A stretch of DNA of 64,000 bases from G965197005 sp965197005 (GTDB lineage Bacteria > Pseudomonadota > Gammaproteobacteria > Pseudomonadales > Oceanobacteraceae). This document shows, in pieces, positions 53,963 through 63,727 of this stretch. Under the pieces are notes generated by a model. It did no database searches. It saw nothing but the letters and a program-made list of their open reading frames with translations, and was not told where the DNA came from. The stretch covers positions 1,054,001-1,118,000 of the forward strand of contig OZ239982.1 of assembly GCA_965197005.1 (NCBI GenBank). The letters run 5' to 3'. A program made the position numbers and the translations under genes. Within the stretch, counting starts at the first letter, position 1; each line of letters starts with the position of its first letter.

Positions 53963-54868
53963 ATGAAAAAAAGGTTTATATTTATCTCTTTGGCTTTGCT
54001 GATAACCGCTTGTACTTCTAAAGAAGAGAAGATGGCAAACTTTGTAAAAGAGATAGAATCAAAAATGGTAAAAGTAGATGGTGGCGCGTTTTTGATGGGA
54101 AATCCTTGGGCTATAAATGTTCAAGATAAGTATGGATACAATATCTTAAAAACGCCTGAGAATGAAAAAAAGTATCCTGATGCACAATGGTTTCCTATAG
54201 CTAGCACGATAAGAGCAAATTCATTTAGACATAAAGTAAGATTAGATACTTTTTATATTTCAAAGTATGAAACTACTTGGGAAGAGTTTGATAGATATAG
54301 TAAGATTATAGGAAAAGAGTTGAAATTTCCTATATCTATAAAAAATAAAACACCATATAGAAATGCTAATATGCCTGTAAGGGCTACTTGGCAAGAGGCA
54401 ACTGAGTATTGCTCTTTCTTAGCAAAGCATTCTGGTAAAAAGTTTGATTTAGTAACAGAAGCTCAATGGGAATATGCTGCAAGAAGCAGAGGGAAGTTTG
54501 TTTACTTTGCAACAGATACAGGAAGAGGTGTAAGCAATAGAGACAGTATAAATCCTACCCATGAACCCCAAAACTTAGCAGATGATTTATCTGCTGTTGG
54601 TTCGTTCCCTCCAAACCCTTTAGGACTTTATGATATGAGTGGAAATCAAGATGAATGGGTAAATGATTGGTATGAGGAAGATTATTATAAACATTCACCT
54701 GTAGATAATCCCAAAGGTCCTAAAAGTGGTAAATTTAAAGTATACAGAGGCGGTGGAGGCTATGGGGCTTATGACACAGTATTTGATAGATTTAAAAGTG
54801 ATATTTATAAATTTTCAAAAGGTTATGAACCTGCTTTAACTTTCCGTTGTGTTATAAATACAAACTAA
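53963..54868 (+). CDS. SUMF1/formylglycine-generating-enzyme-type lipoprotein
   Basis: This is an exported lipoprotein of 301 aa with a SUMF1/FGE-type fold. The signal peptide KKRFIFISLALLITAC ends in a lipobox. The domain (about 35-300) shows FLMGNPW, YISKYETTWEEFDRYS, LVTEAQWEYAARSRG, GLYDMSGNQDEWVNDWY and TFRCV at the end. Many such proteins have lost formylglycine activity and bind ligands instead. I chose ATG 53963 because it starts the signal peptide directly. Arginine is mostly encoded by AGA, unlike the CGT-rich neighbours, which suggests recent transfer, perhaps from a Campylobacterota-like donor. Confidence 0.8.
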   Translation: MKKRFIFISLALLITACTSKEEKMANFVKEIESKMVKVDGGAFLMGNPWAINVQDKYGYNILKTPENEKKYPDAQWFPIASTIRANSFRHKVRLDTFYISKYETTWEEFDRYSKIIGKELKFPISIKNKTPYRNANMPVRATWQEATEYCSFLAKHSGKKFDLVTEAQWEYAARSRGKFVYFATDTGRGVSNRDSINPTHEPQNLADDLSAVGSFPPNPLGLYDMSGNQDEWVNDWYEEDYYKHSPVDNPKGPKSGKFKVYRGGGGYGAYDTVFDRFKSDIYKFSKGYEPALTFRCVINTN

Positions 54869-55006
54869 AATGGCTTATGCTGTTATTGCAGTATTATTAT
54901 ATTTAAATCACAAATAAATAATATGCACATATTTGATTTATTAATTAAATACTTTCTTGCGCTTAGGGTGCTTTTATGCAAAGGTGCGTTTTTTTAGAGA
55001 TTTTTT

Positions 55007-55978
55007 ATGCCTGCTGTAGCTTATCCATTTGCACAATTAACACCTGAGCGAATTTTAGATGCGTTAGAGACATTGGGTTTTGTTAGCGATGCTTGTATGT
55101 TGGCATTAAACAGTTATGAGAATCGTGTTTATCGTGTGGGGCTGGTAGATAATCCGCCGGTGGTGATTAAGTTTTACCGTCCTGAACGCTGGAGCAAAGC
55201 CTATATTCAAGAAGAGTTAGATTATCTTATAGAGCTAAAAAATGAAGATTTACCCGTGGTTGCTCCTGTTTGTGTAAAAGGAGAGTCTTTATTTTTTGAT
55301 GGCTTATTTTATTATGCGGTGTTTCCTTTGCAGGCAGGTCGTGCCCCTGATTTTACAGTGGATTCGGTGCTTCAGCAGTTAGGGCGGCAGGTGGCGCGTT
55401 ATCATAATGTTGCGGTGCAAAAAGATTTTCAGCAAAGAGTGCAGATGAATATTGTGGAAAATCTTTTTCAGGCAATGCAAACGGTTTTACATTCGCCTTT
55501 GATGCCTACGGATTATCAATCTTTATATCAAGATTTATCAGCAGTGTTGCCAAAGCAAGTAGAGAAGGCACTGGCTTTTGTTGATTATCAATCTATTCGT
55601 GCTCACGGTGATTTGCATCAGGGTAATTTATTAGATGATGAAAAACATATTTTTATGCTGGATTTTGATGATTGTAAAATGGCACCAGCTATTCAAGATA
55701 TTTGGTTGCTATTGCATGGTGATAAAAAAGAGCAGACGCAGCAGTTGGCTTTAATTCGTTCAGGTTATGAGGAATTGGCGCATTTCCCTACAGATCAGTT
55801 GGCGTTAATTGAGCCACTTAGAACGCTTAGGCAGGTGCAGTATGTTGCTTGGTTAACACAGCGTTGGCATGATCCTGCATTTCCTGTTGCTTTTCCTTGG
55901 TTTAGCGGCCATCATTTCTGGTCTGAACATGTAATGCAACTAAGAGAACAATCTGCTTACTTTATGTATGCAGTATAA
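55007..55978 (+). CDS. srkA: Stress response kinase SrkA (YihE)
   Basis: This 323-aa APH-like Ser/Thr kinase counters stress-induced death in E. coli. Landmarks are SYENRVYRVGL, IKFYRPERWSKAYIQEE, the catalytic HGDLHQGNLL (about 203-212) and DFDDCKMAPAIQDIW. The length fits SrkA. It is followed closely by a small outer-membrane protein gene. Confidence 0.93.
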   Translation: MPAVAYPFAQLTPERILDALETLGFVSDACMLALNSYENRVYRVGLVDNPPVVIKFYRPERWSKAYIQEELDYLIELKNEDLPVVAPVCVKGESLFFDGLFYYAVFPLQAGRAPDFTVDSVLQQLGRQVARYHNVAVQKDFQQRVQMNIVENLFQAMQTVLHSPLMPTDYQSLYQDLSAVLPKQVEKALAFVDYQSIRAHGDLHQGNLLDDEKHIFMLDFDDCKMAPAIQDIWLLLHGDKKEQTQQLALIRSGYEELAHFPTDQLALIEPLRTLRQVQYVAWLTQRWHDPAFPVAFPWFSGHHFWSEHVMQLREQSAYFMYAV

Positions 55979-56002
55979 TTATCGTATTTTAAAGGAGTGG
56001 TT

Positions 56003-56497
56003 ATGCAACTTATTTTTCGTATTCTAACTTGTGTGTGTGCGTTGTTATTATCAATGCAATCAATGGCAGAGAAACAGTTTTATGCAGGTGGTGGTGCAAC
56101 CTTAGATCAGGTGAGTACGCCATTTGTAAAAGAAGAGTCTAACTACGCACCTGGTATGGCTGCTTTTGTGGGGTATAATTTTAAACAGCAGGCAATCGGT
56201 ATTGTGCCTAAATTAGAGTTGGGTTATAGCAAAACAGAGGATTTTCATAAAGACCGTAAAGGTGATTATGAAATTGAGGGTTTTTTATTCGCTGCAGGAA
56301 TACAAAAGTATTTACCAGAAATTGATCCTAATTTGTATGTATTGGCTAAAGCAGGGGTGGATTTAGGCGATGACAGTGGTTTATTTCAGGGGTTTGCAGT
56401 TGGTTATAAGCTCATTCCTGAGGTGGGTGTGCAGTTTGAGTATCGTAATAAAAACGCCAGTATTTCTAATCAAATACAGGTATTAATTGAATTTTAA
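56003..56497 (+). CDS. Small outer-membrane beta-barrel protein
   Basis: A 164-aa exported protein with signal peptide LIFRILTCVCALLLSMQSMA. The mature part alternates hydrophobic and polar residues in about eight strands (YAGGGATLDQVST, FVGYNFKQQAIGIVPKLELGY) and ends in a hydrophobic/aromatic residue (LIEF), typical of OmpW/OMP_b-brl proteins. ATG 56003 is 6 nt after AAGGAG; the upstream in-frame GTG 55997 is less likely. The function is unknown. Confidence 0.75.
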   Translation: MQLIFRILTCVCALLLSMQSMAEKQFYAGGGATLDQVSTPFVKEESNYAPGMAAFVGYNFKQQAIGIVPKLELGYSKTEDFHKDRKGDYEIEGFLFAAGIQKYLPEIDPNLYVLAKAGVDLGDDSGLFQGFAVGYKLIPEVGVQFEYRNKNASISNQIQVLIEF

Positions 56498-56518
56498 TTA
56501 GGTGTAATGCGTATGCAG

Positions 56519-56710
56519 TTATTTTCGCCAAATACGCAATTCTTTAAATGCGCCGGGGGCGGCTTCTAGCCAAAATAATTCCGTTTTATCTGCAAAAATA
56601 AAGCGATTGCCTAACAGAAAACCCAAGCGTCTACGCCCATTAATGGTGGCAGAGGCTTGGCGAGCACTTTTTTTTATATACGCTACTGATTGATTGGTTG
56701 GGCTGAGCAT
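56519..56710 (-). CDS. Small conserved-looking protein (63 aa)
   Basis: A short Arg-rich protein (SPTNQSVAYIKKSARQASAT...) with a very strong ribosome site (AAGGAG 6 nt before the ATG). It has no signal peptide or membrane helix. A central hydrophobic stretch (LGFLLGNRFIF) lies between basic segments. I do not recognise it. It faces the outer-membrane protein gene and is divergent from ylqF. Confidence 0.55.
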   Translation of the reverse strand: MLSPTNQSVAYIKKSARQASATINGRRRLGFLLGNRFIFADKTELFWLEAAPGAFKELRIWRK

Positions 56711-56829
56711 GATGTTCTCCTTGTTTGCTTGGACTTATATTAGCGGGCAAATATGACAATTGCGTTGCGCTTCTTTTAAGTTTGATTACAATGCTGTCTG
56801 ATTTGTTAACTGGTAGGGTTTGAGTAACT

Positions 56830-57738
56830 ATGGCAATTAATTGGTTTCCGGGGCATATGCACAAAGCCCGTAAGCAAATTCTAGAAACGTTTAAACATAT
56901 TGATCTTGTTATTGAGGTGTTAGATGCGCGTTTACCCTTTTCTAGTATGAATCCATTTATTAATGAGATGCTTAGCAATAAACCGATTATTCGGGTTTTA
57001 AATAAGGCAGATTTAGCTGATACAGATGTCATGCAATTGTGGATAAATGATTGGGCAGAGAAAGGCATTAAAAGTATGCCTTTGGTGGCGGAAGATAAAC
57101 AAGATAGTCAAAAGTTAATACGTTTGTGCCTGCGTTTGGCTAAGCAAAAACTAGCCAAAGTTCGTGCGGTTAGGGTGCTTATTGTGGGTATTCCAAATGT
57201 TGGTAAGTCAACTTTGATTAATCAGTTAACAGGGCGTTATATCGCAAAAACAGGTGATGAGCCTGCGGTAACTAAAAAACAGCAGATGATTGATTTAAAA
57301 AATGGACTTATCTTGGCAGATACCCCAGGCATTTTATGGCCTAAAATTGAAAATCAGCCCAGTGCGTATCGTTTGGCAGTGACTGGAGCAATTAAAAATA
57401 CCGCTATTGAGTATACGGATATTGCTTTGTTTTTATTAGATTATCTCAAAGATTATGCCAAAGATGCATTGGTTGCTCGTTTTAAATTGGACGAGTTGCC
57501 AGAAAGCAGTTTGCAGCTATTAGAAAAAATAGGGCAAAAACGTGGCTGCTTACGAGCAGGCGCTAAGGTTGATATACATAAGGCAGCAGAAATTTGTTTG
57601 CATGAATTTAGGGCGGGCAAAATAGGGCGAATTAGCCTTGAGACACCGTTGATGATTGCGCAAGAGTTAGAGCAACTTGCCTTAGAAAATAGTAAGAAAA
57701 TGGCACATAAAGAAGTTCAAGGGGAGCGTAATGCTTAA
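56830..57738 (+). CDS. ylqF: Ribosome biogenesis GTPase YlqF/RbgA
   Basis: This 302-aa circularly permuted GTPase aids late 50S ribosome assembly. G4 (NKADLAD) comes before G1 (GIPNVGKSTLIN, about 125-136) and G3 (DTPG), the permuted order. The start AINWFPGHMHKARKQI is the family signature. The last codons overlap the next gene by 8 bp. Confidence 0.93.
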   Translation: MAINWFPGHMHKARKQILETFKHIDLVIEVLDARLPFSSMNPFINEMLSNKPIIRVLNKADLADTDVMQLWINDWAEKGIKSMPLVAEDKQDSQKLIRLCLRLAKQKLAKVRAVRVLIVGIPNVGKSTLINQLTGRYIAKTGDEPAVTKKQQMIDLKNGLILADTPGILWPKIENQPSAYRLAVTGAIKNTAIEYTDIALFLLDYLKDYAKDALVARFKLDELPESSLQLLEKIGQKRGCLRAGAKVDIHKAAEICLHEFRAGKIGRISLETPLMIAQELEQLALENSKKMAHKEVQGERNA

Positions 57739-58198
57739 TATATGGCTACTTATATTTGCGGCCTTAAGTATAATTATATTAGGTGTATATGCGCTTTATT
57801 TGCAGTTTAAATTAAAGCAAAAACGCCAGCAACAAATACAGCAAAAGCAGCAAGCAGAGATAAACTTGTTGGAATTTAAACGACGCACCATAGCTGATAT
57901 TTTGTTTATTGCTAAAGCGATGCAACAGCAGCAATGTGAGCTGACCGAAGGCGTGTTGCGTGTGTATCATCTGTTAGTGCGTATTGATGAAGCTGCTTGG
58001 CATTCAAGTATGTTAACGCATACACGTCATTATTATTGCCAATGCAAGGATATGCCAATTTTAGAAGGCTATAAAAAGCTCAGTAACCAGCAGAAATATC
58101 AACAGGATTGTTTGCGTATTGAATTAGAGCGTACAGAAAGTCAAAATGTATTAGCTGAAATGCAAGATTTAATCGAGTATCTTAGTGCCGCTGATTAA
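57731..58198 (+). CDS. DUF2489 membrane-anchored protein
   Basis: This 155-aa protein has one N-terminal membrane helix (about 3-25), a Gln/Lys-rich coiled segment, and a cytoplasmic DUF2489 domain (RRTIADILFIAKAMQQQQCELTEGVLR; landmark ADILFIAKAM). It overlaps ylqF by 8 bp and is probably co-translated with it. The function is unknown. Confidence 0.75.
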   Translation: MLNIWLLIFAALSIIILGVYALYLQFKLKQKRQQQIQQKQQAEINLLEFKRRTIADILFIAKAMQQQQCELTEGVLRVYHLLVRIDEAAWHSSMLTHTRHYYCQCKDMPILEGYKKLSNQQKYQQDCLRIELERTESQNVLAEMQDLIEYLSAAD

Positions 58199-58230
58199 GG
58201 ATTATTTAAAGTTGCTGTTTGTTGACTGTA

Positions 58231-58662
58231 TTAAATACTATAAGGGTTGCTGGTAGCACTGCTTTTGCGTTCAAATTGTTCGATACCCAGCCCTGATATG
58301 GGTTCTTGGTTAATCGGATTTATCTTTTTAATATCTTCAATTCTAAAAATGATATCCCCTTGTTCTTCATTGTTTTGATAGTCATGGATCAGGTCATCAT
58401 TGCCCCAATATTTTACTTGGTTAAGATGAATAAAACCACGCTTGATTTGATTGTGCTTAATTTGTTGATAAAGGTGGCTGGATATATTGGCGTAATAGTA
58501 GTAGCTATCAAATTTGTCATTATCTTGGGCGACATTAAGCTGCATAAATACCCACTGACCTTTATCTTCAGTTGAGTTTGTTATGCTTAATAAATCCGTA
58601 CCCGATTGACATGCACAAAGCGCACATAAACTTAGGGCAAGAAAACAAATTTTATATTGCAT
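58231..58662 (-). CDS. Hypothetical lipoprotein
   Basis: A 143-aa protein whose signal peptide ends in LCACQ, a good lipobox, so it is probably lipid-anchored. The rest is polar, Asn/Asp/Tyr-rich and beta-leaning (WVFMQLNVAQDNDKFDSYYYYANIS). I do not recognise the family. It lies between convergent ylqF-DUF2489 and the fbp gene. Confidence 0.6.
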   Translation of the reverse strand: MQYKICFLALSLCALCACQSGTDLLSITNSTEDKGQWVFMQLNVAQDNDKFDSYYYYANISSHLYQQIKHNQIKRGFIHLNQVKYWGNDDLIHDYQNNEEQGDIIFRIEDIKKINPINQEPISGLGIEQFERKSSATSNPYSI

Positions 58663-58745
58663 GATGTGCCTATTTCTATTTTAAGTTATTTTGTTAAGCA
58701 TAAACCCTAAGTAATTACTCGCCAGTAAAAACTACGATTTGTTAC

Positions 58746-58771
58746 TAAAAAAAGCACTGTTAGGTGCTTTT
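58746..58771 (-). terminator. Terminator of fbp
   Basis: The arms AAAAAGCAC and GTGCTTTTT enclose a TGTTAG loop. On the minus strand the stem ends in a T-run, just after the fbp stop codon. Confidence 0.8.
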
Positions 58772-58777
58772 TGTCAT

Positions 58778-59749
58778 TTATGTTTGATGGTATTTTGCAA
58801 CTGTTCTGACTTCTTCTTTAGAGCCCATTACGACCGATACTCGCTCATGAATGCTCTGAGGTTGAATGCCCATAATATCTGTATATGCAGTACTGGCAAG
58901 TCCTCCTGCTTGCTCTACCAGCATACTCATGGGATTACCTTCATACATAAGTCGTAATTTTCCTGGCTTGTGTGGTTCACGATTGTCGTAGGGATACATA
59001 AAGATACCACCACGCACCATGATACGATGAATTTCTGCTACCATAGATGCAATCCAACGCATGTTGTAGCGTTTGCCTAAAGGCCCTTCTTCCCCTTGAA
59101 GTAAGTCGGCAACATAACGTTGCATAGGGGCGTTCCAAAAGCGTTGATTAGACATGTTAATCGCAAACTCTTGAGTTTGAGTTGGAATTTGTATTTGTTC
59201 TTTATGCAGGAAAAATGCTTGTTTTTGTATATCTAAGGTAAAAGAATAAACGCCCTGTCCTAAGGTTAAGACCATAATGGTAGAAGGACCATATAGCACA
59301 TAACCTGCACCTACTTGTGCTTTGCCTGTTTGTAAGTAAGTATCAGGTTGAGCGCTGTCTGCTTGTTGCTCGGCTTTTAAAATAGAAAAAATAGTGCCAA
59401 CGGTGACATTCACATCAATATTAGAAGAGCCATCTAATGGGTCAAATAAAACCAGATATTCACCTTGAGAATGACCAGCAACAGGCAGTGCTTCTTCTTC
59501 ACTGGCAAGCCCTTTTACATAAGGATTATCTAAGAGTGCTTGTTTAAGCATGTCATTGGCAATGACATCGAGTTTTTTTTGCTCTTCACCTTGTATATTG
59601 GTGGCATGAGCTGCACCTAATATGCCAGCTGCCTCGCCTTGTCTGACCTTATCTGAAATGTCGATACACACTTTAGCAAGGCTATTGACAATCGCATTAA
59701 TGGCGGTTGATTGACTGTGGGTTTGTAAAAACTGGCTAATGCTTTGCAT
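58778..59749 (-). CDS. fbp: Fructose-1,6-bisphosphatase, class 1
   Basis: This 323-aa gluconeogenic phosphatase removes the C1 phosphate of fructose-1,6-bisphosphate. Landmarks are the metal-binding SEEEALP, FDPLDGSSNIDVNVTVGTIFSI and MVAEIHRIMVRGGIFMYP. I chose ATG 59749 with TAGGAAA just upstream; the longer frame from 59887 has no family support. It is divergent from mpl, a conserved arrangement. Confidence 0.95.
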   Translation of the reverse strand: MQSISQFLQTHSQSTAINAIVNSLAKVCIDISDKVRQGEAAGILGAAHATNIQGEEQKKLDVIANDMLKQALLDNPYVKGLASEEEALPVAGHSQGEYLVLFDPLDGSSNIDVNVTVGTIFSILKAEQQADSAQPDTYLQTGKAQVGAGYVLYGPSTIMVLTLGQGVYSFTLDIQKQAFFLHKEQIQIPTQTQEFAINMSNQRFWNAPMQRYVADLLQGEEGPLGKRYNMRWIASMVAEIHRIMVRGGIFMYPYDNREPHKPGKLRLMYEGNPMSMLVEQAGGLASTAYTDIMGIQPQSIHERVSVVMGSKEEVRTVAKYHQT

Positions 59750-59864
59750 GAAGTTTCCTAAAAAAATAAAAAATCCATGATACCTTATGTAGAATTTTTT
59801 TTCATCGCTAAAGACGTAAGCAGTGCTTGCGTGTAAACTTGCATTTTTTGTTTGGAGTATATTA

Positions 59865-61235
59865 ATGCGAGTGCATATTTTAGGCATTGCAGGTACCTTT
59901 ATGGGTTCATTAGCTCAGCTTGCTAAATCTTTAGGGCATGAGGTAAGTGGCTGTGATGAGGCAATTTATCCTCCTATGAGTGAGCAGCTTAAACAGGCAG
60001 ATATTGCTGTGCATACAGGCTTTGTTGCAGAAGATTTACCCCAGCAAATAGATTGCTTTATTGTTGGTAATGCCATTTCCCGAGGTAACCCTGCCATTGA
60101 GTATATTTTAAATCAGAATCTACCTTATACCTCTGGTCCTCAATGGTTAAAAGAGCATGTGCTTAAAGGTAAGTGGGTTGCTGCTATAGCCGGTACACAT
60201 GGTAAAACCACTACCGCCAGTATGTTGGCTTGGATTTTAGAGTATGCAGGTATGCAACCTGGATTTTTAATTGGGGGCGTGCCTGAAAATTTTGGTGTAT
60301 CTGCTCGCCTTGGGCAGTCGGATTTTTTTGTGATTGAGGCCGATGAGTACGATACGGCTTTTTTTGATAAGCGTTCTAAATTTGTGCATTACCAACCTAA
60401 GACACTGGGCATTAATAACTTAGAATATGACCATGCAGATATTTTTCCTAATCTGGCTGCCATTGAGCGTCAATTTCATCATCTTATTCGCAGTATGGCG
60501 CAAAATGCACATATTTTTGTGAGTGCCAATCAGCCTGCCATTGAACGTGTTTTAGACATGGGGCTATGGAGTGATTGTTGTCATGTGGGTAATCCCCATG
60601 GTCATCTAAGCTATCAACTTGTGCGTGCAGATGCTCGGGAATTAACAATACATCAAGGGGCAAAGCAGTATTCGCTTAGTTGGCAGTTAGAAGGTCAACA
60701 CAATGTGCAAAATGCGTTGATGGCGTTGGCCTGTGCACAACAAATGGGTGTGCCGCTTGAGGTTGGCATTACTGCATTAAGCGAGTTTAAATCGGTTAAA
60801 AGACGTATGCAGCTTAAGGCGATGGGCTCAGGTATTCGTTTATATGATGATTTTGCACATCACCCAAGTGCCATACAAACCAGCTTGGCAGGTGTGCGAG
60901 CTAGATTAAACCAAGAGTCTGATGATGGTCGCTTAATTGCGATTATTGAGGTGCGTTCTAATAGTATGAAAATGGGAGCGCATAAAGCGCAATTGATAGA
61001 AAGTGTTGCTGCTGCTGATTGTGTTTATTGGTTTGTCCAAGAGGATTTAAACTGGAATAGTAGTGCGTTGTTAAAAGGTGATAATATGCAGGTATTTCAT
61101 CATCTTGAACCGATGCTTGAAATACTTAGCGAGCAAACTCAAGCAGGGGATAATCTTGTGGTAATGTCTAATGGTGGTTTTTTAGGTATTTTTAGCAAAC
61201 TGATTAATAAGTTAAATTTACAGGAGCAATCTTGA
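59865..61235 (+). CDS. mpl: Murein peptide ligase Mpl
   Basis: This 456-aa cytoplasmic ligase joins recycled murein tripeptide to UDP-N-acetylmuramate. Mur-ligase motifs are visible: IAGTHGKTTTASML (about 103-116), EADEYDTAFFDKRSKF, GINNLEYDHADIF and DDFAHHPSAI. ATG 59865 follows GGAG by 9 nt. It overlaps ubiX by 4 bp. Confidence 0.94.
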   Translation: MRVHILGIAGTFMGSLAQLAKSLGHEVSGCDEAIYPPMSEQLKQADIAVHTGFVAEDLPQQIDCFIVGNAISRGNPAIEYILNQNLPYTSGPQWLKEHVLKGKWVAAIAGTHGKTTTASMLAWILEYAGMQPGFLIGGVPENFGVSARLGQSDFFVIEADEYDTAFFDKRSKFVHYQPKTLGINNLEYDHADIFPNLAAIERQFHHLIRSMAQNAHIFVSANQPAIERVLDMGLWSDCCHVGNPHGHLSYQLVRADARELTIHQGAKQYSLSWQLEGQHNVQNALMALACAQQMGVPLEVGITALSEFKSVKRRMQLKAMGSGIRLYDDFAHHPSAIQTSLAGVRARLNQESDDGRLIAIIEVRSNSMKMGAHKAQLIESVAAADCVYWFVQEDLNWNSSALLKGDNMQVFHHLEPMLEILSEQTQAGDNLVVMSNGGFLGIFSKLINKLNLQEQS

Positions 61236-61843
61236 ATAATAATGTTTGTGTTGCCATAACAGGCGCATCTGGAAGTCCTTATGCTTTGCGTTTAATTGAA
61301 TGTTTGCTTAAGCAGCAGGTGTTTGTCTCTGTTATTGTTTCAAAGGCGGCACAGCTGGTTATTAATACAGAAACCACACTTAATTTACCAGGGCAAACTA
61401 AAGCGCAACAGCAATTTTTTTGTGATTATTTTGGTGCTGATGACACTCAGCTTAAAGTGTATTCAAGGGAAGATTGGTTTGCACCTTGGGCATCTGGTTC
61501 TGGTAAGCGAGGCGCGTTGGTTATTTGTCCCTGTAGTACCGGCACACTGTCTGCTATTGCCACAGGAGCGAGCAATAATTTAATTGAGCGTGCTGCTGAT
61601 GTGGCGATTAAAGAGCAACGTAAATTGATTTTAGTCCCTAGAGAGACCCCTGTCTCCAGTATTCATCTAAGCAATATGCTCACACTTAGTCAGCAGGGTG
61701 TTTGTATTTTACCTGCCAGTCCAGGCTTTTATTATAATCCACAAAATATTTCTGAATTGCTGGATTTTGTGGTTGCAAGAATTTTAAACCAGCTAAATAT
61801 TGAACATAATTTATTACAACAATGGGGTACAGCAAATGAGTGA
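61232..61843 (+). CDS. ubiX: Flavin prenyltransferase UbiX
   Basis: This 203-aa enzyme makes the prenylated FMN cofactor for UbiD in ubiquinone synthesis. Landmarks are ITGASGSPYALRL, CPCSTGTLSAIATGASNNLIERAADV and PRETPVSSIHLSNM, plus PASPGFYYNPQ. The start is TTG 61232, overlapping the mpl stop, with AGGAG 6 nt upstream. It overlaps the next small gene by 8 bp. Confidence 0.93.
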   Translation: MNNNVCVAITGASGSPYALRLIECLLKQQVFVSVIVSKAAQLVINTETTLNLPGQTKAQQQFFCDYFGADDTQLKVYSREDWFAPWASGSGKRGALVICPCSTGTLSAIATGASNNLIERAADVAIKEQRKLILVPRETPVSSIHLSNMLTLSQQGVCILPASPGFYYNPQNISELLDFVVARILNQLNIEHNLLQQWGTANE

Positions 61844-62177
61844 ACAAACAACAGATAATCAAGATACACAGGTAGATAAGGGCAAGTGGTTTATGTTTGG
61901 TTTAAGTGTCGGCATGGTATTGGCCGCTTTAACCTTAGATTATTATGGGTATATTCAGCATTCTAAAAAAACCGATGATGCAATTGTCGCAGAGTTTAAA
62001 TTGCTGAGCCTTGACCCTAAATATGAGCGTAAGATTTCACGAAAAAGTTCTAAAAAAGAAGCCTTTTGTGCCAATGGTTATTTATTGTTAAAACCTGAAT
62101 CCGACAAGCCTACAGATGTGGCAGGTATTTTAGTAGATGATAAAAACCGTGGCATAAGTTGTCACTTTAATAAGTAA
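61836..62177 (+). CDS. Small membrane-anchored protein
   Basis: A 113-aa protein with a short polar N-terminus, one membrane helix (WFMFGLSVGMVLAALTLDYY, about 17-36) and a basic C-terminal domain with two cysteines (FCANGYLLLK, GISCHF). I do not recognise it. ATG 61836 overlaps the ubiX stop region, so it is probably translationally coupled. It is convergent with sbcB, 6 bp apart. Confidence 0.6.
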   Translation: MSEQTTDNQDTQVDKGKWFMFGLSVGMVLAALTLDYYGYIQHSKKTDDAIVAEFKLLSLDPKYERKISRKSSKKEAFCANGYLLLKPESDKPTDVAGILVDDKNRGISCHFNK

Positions 62178-62183
62178 TAGAAC

Positions 62184-63635
62184 TTATTCTTGCGGATAAA
62201 GAGACTCTCCATACCACTGTAGCTCTTGTAATAGAGCCAGTTTTTTAGGTTCGTCTTGATGTTTTAGTGCTGCATCTTGCAATGCGTTTGCAAAGTCTTG
62301 AAAGTTTAATATCTGTGGGTGTGAGCTTTTACATAGTTTGCTAATTCGGTGCGCTTGCCAACGCTCATGTTCTTGCTCACTTAAACAGTGTGGCCAATTA
62401 CGTGCTTTGTATCGAAATAGCATTTCCTCAAGTCTTGGATCTTGGAAATGAAACTGTTGTGCAGTCAGTTGCTCAGGTGTCATGCTACGAATGGCGTTTA
62501 TTGTTAATTTATCTTGAGCGTTAAAGAAACCATGATAAAGCCCGGCATCTACATCATTATTTTGCTCAAATCTTTGTTTGTCTAGCTCTGGTTGATGAAA
62601 TACCGCATGCAGCTTACTGGTTAAATCTTCCCCTTGTTGTAACATTGCACGGTGCTTTCTTAATATTGCCCCATCTAACTGCCAACGTGTAACAGTGTTC
62701 GCATCAATACTATTAACAGGTGCTAAAATAGGGCTTTTATTTAGGTGTATTTCTTTTAGTCTAATGCGTTCTAACCCCTGTTCATTAAGCTCTTGCTCAG
62801 AGGTAAATAGGCGTGTTTGAATTTCTTCAGAACTGAGCGCGAACAAGCATTCAGGTGATTGGCTTAAATCAAATACAATCAGGCTGTTTTTGTTTTTAGG
62901 GTGCATGCAAATAGGGGCAACCACCGCCATACAGCCACGTTCAGCCGAAATGCGTCCAGAGATATGTACTAAAGGTTTTTTTTCGGGAATATTAATTAAA
63001 GGTTGTAAAGTTTGTTTGCGTCTATGTTGGTATAAATAAGCATAAAGTCTTGGTTGCGCTCGCTGTACGCATTGGGCAAGGGCAATGGTGGCACGTACAT
63101 CGGCGAGTGCATCATGGGCATTGCTATGTTCTATTCCATTGGCTGCACTTAAATTTTCCAATTTAAAACTGGGCTTGCCATTGCTATCTATAACCCAGTT
63201 AATTCCCTCTGGGCGCAATGCATAAGCAGCACGCATTACATCTAGTAAATCCCAACGGCTATTATCATTTTTATATTCTCGTTCATAAGGGTCATAAAAA
63301 TTACGATATAAACCATAACGGGTAAATTCATCATCAAAACGAATGCTGTTGTAGCCAGCGGTACAGGTATTTGCCTGTATTGTTTGGGCATGAATGTCTG
63401 CAAAGAACTGTGCTTCATGGGTGCCTTTTTTCCTTAAACTTTGAGGTTCAATGCCTGTTACCAAGACCGCTTCAGGGTGTGGTAGATAATCTTCTTGAGG
63501 CTGACAAAACAACTCTATTGGCTCGCCTATGGGGTTGAGTTCTTCATCGGTACGAATGGCTGCAAATTGAGCGGGGCGGTCAAATGCAGGAGAAATACCA
63601 AAGGTTTCATAGTCGTGCCATAAGATACTATTCAT
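62184..63635 (-). CDS. sbcB: Exodeoxyribonuclease I SbcB
   Basis: This 483-aa 3'-5' single-strand exonuclease acts in recombination and repair. The DEDDh motifs are visible: HDYETFGISP (D8, E10), GYNSIRFDDEF and HDALADVRATIALA. The C-terminal SH3-like and helical domains follow (MTPEQLTAQQFHFQDPRLEEML). The length is close to that of E. coli ExoI. Confidence 0.94.
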   Translation of the reverse strand: MNSILWHDYETFGISPAFDRPAQFAAIRTDEELNPIGEPIELFCQPQEDYLPHPEAVLVTGIEPQSLRKKGTHEAQFFADIHAQTIQANTCTAGYNSIRFDDEFTRYGLYRNFYDPYEREYKNDNSRWDLLDVMRAAYALRPEGINWVIDSNGKPSFKLENLSAANGIEHSNAHDALADVRATIALAQCVQRAQPRLYAYLYQHRRKQTLQPLINIPEKKPLVHISGRISAERGCMAVVAPICMHPKNKNSLIVFDLSQSPECLFALSSEEIQTRLFTSEQELNEQGLERIRLKEIHLNKSPILAPVNSIDANTVTRWQLDGAILRKHRAMLQQGEDLTSKLHAVFHQPELDKQRFEQNNDVDAGLYHGFFNAQDKLTINAIRSMTPEQLTAQQFHFQDPRLEEMLFRYKARNWPHCLSEQEHERWQAHRISKLCKSSHPQILNFQDFANALQDAALKHQDEPKKLALLQELQWYGESLYPQE

Positions 63636-63727
63636 AATAAATTGCCAAGCTACTTTAAAGGTTAAAAATTTTACTTTATTTTGTGCTATGGTAGCACCTG
63701 TCTTTATTAATTATTAGTGTCAATCTC

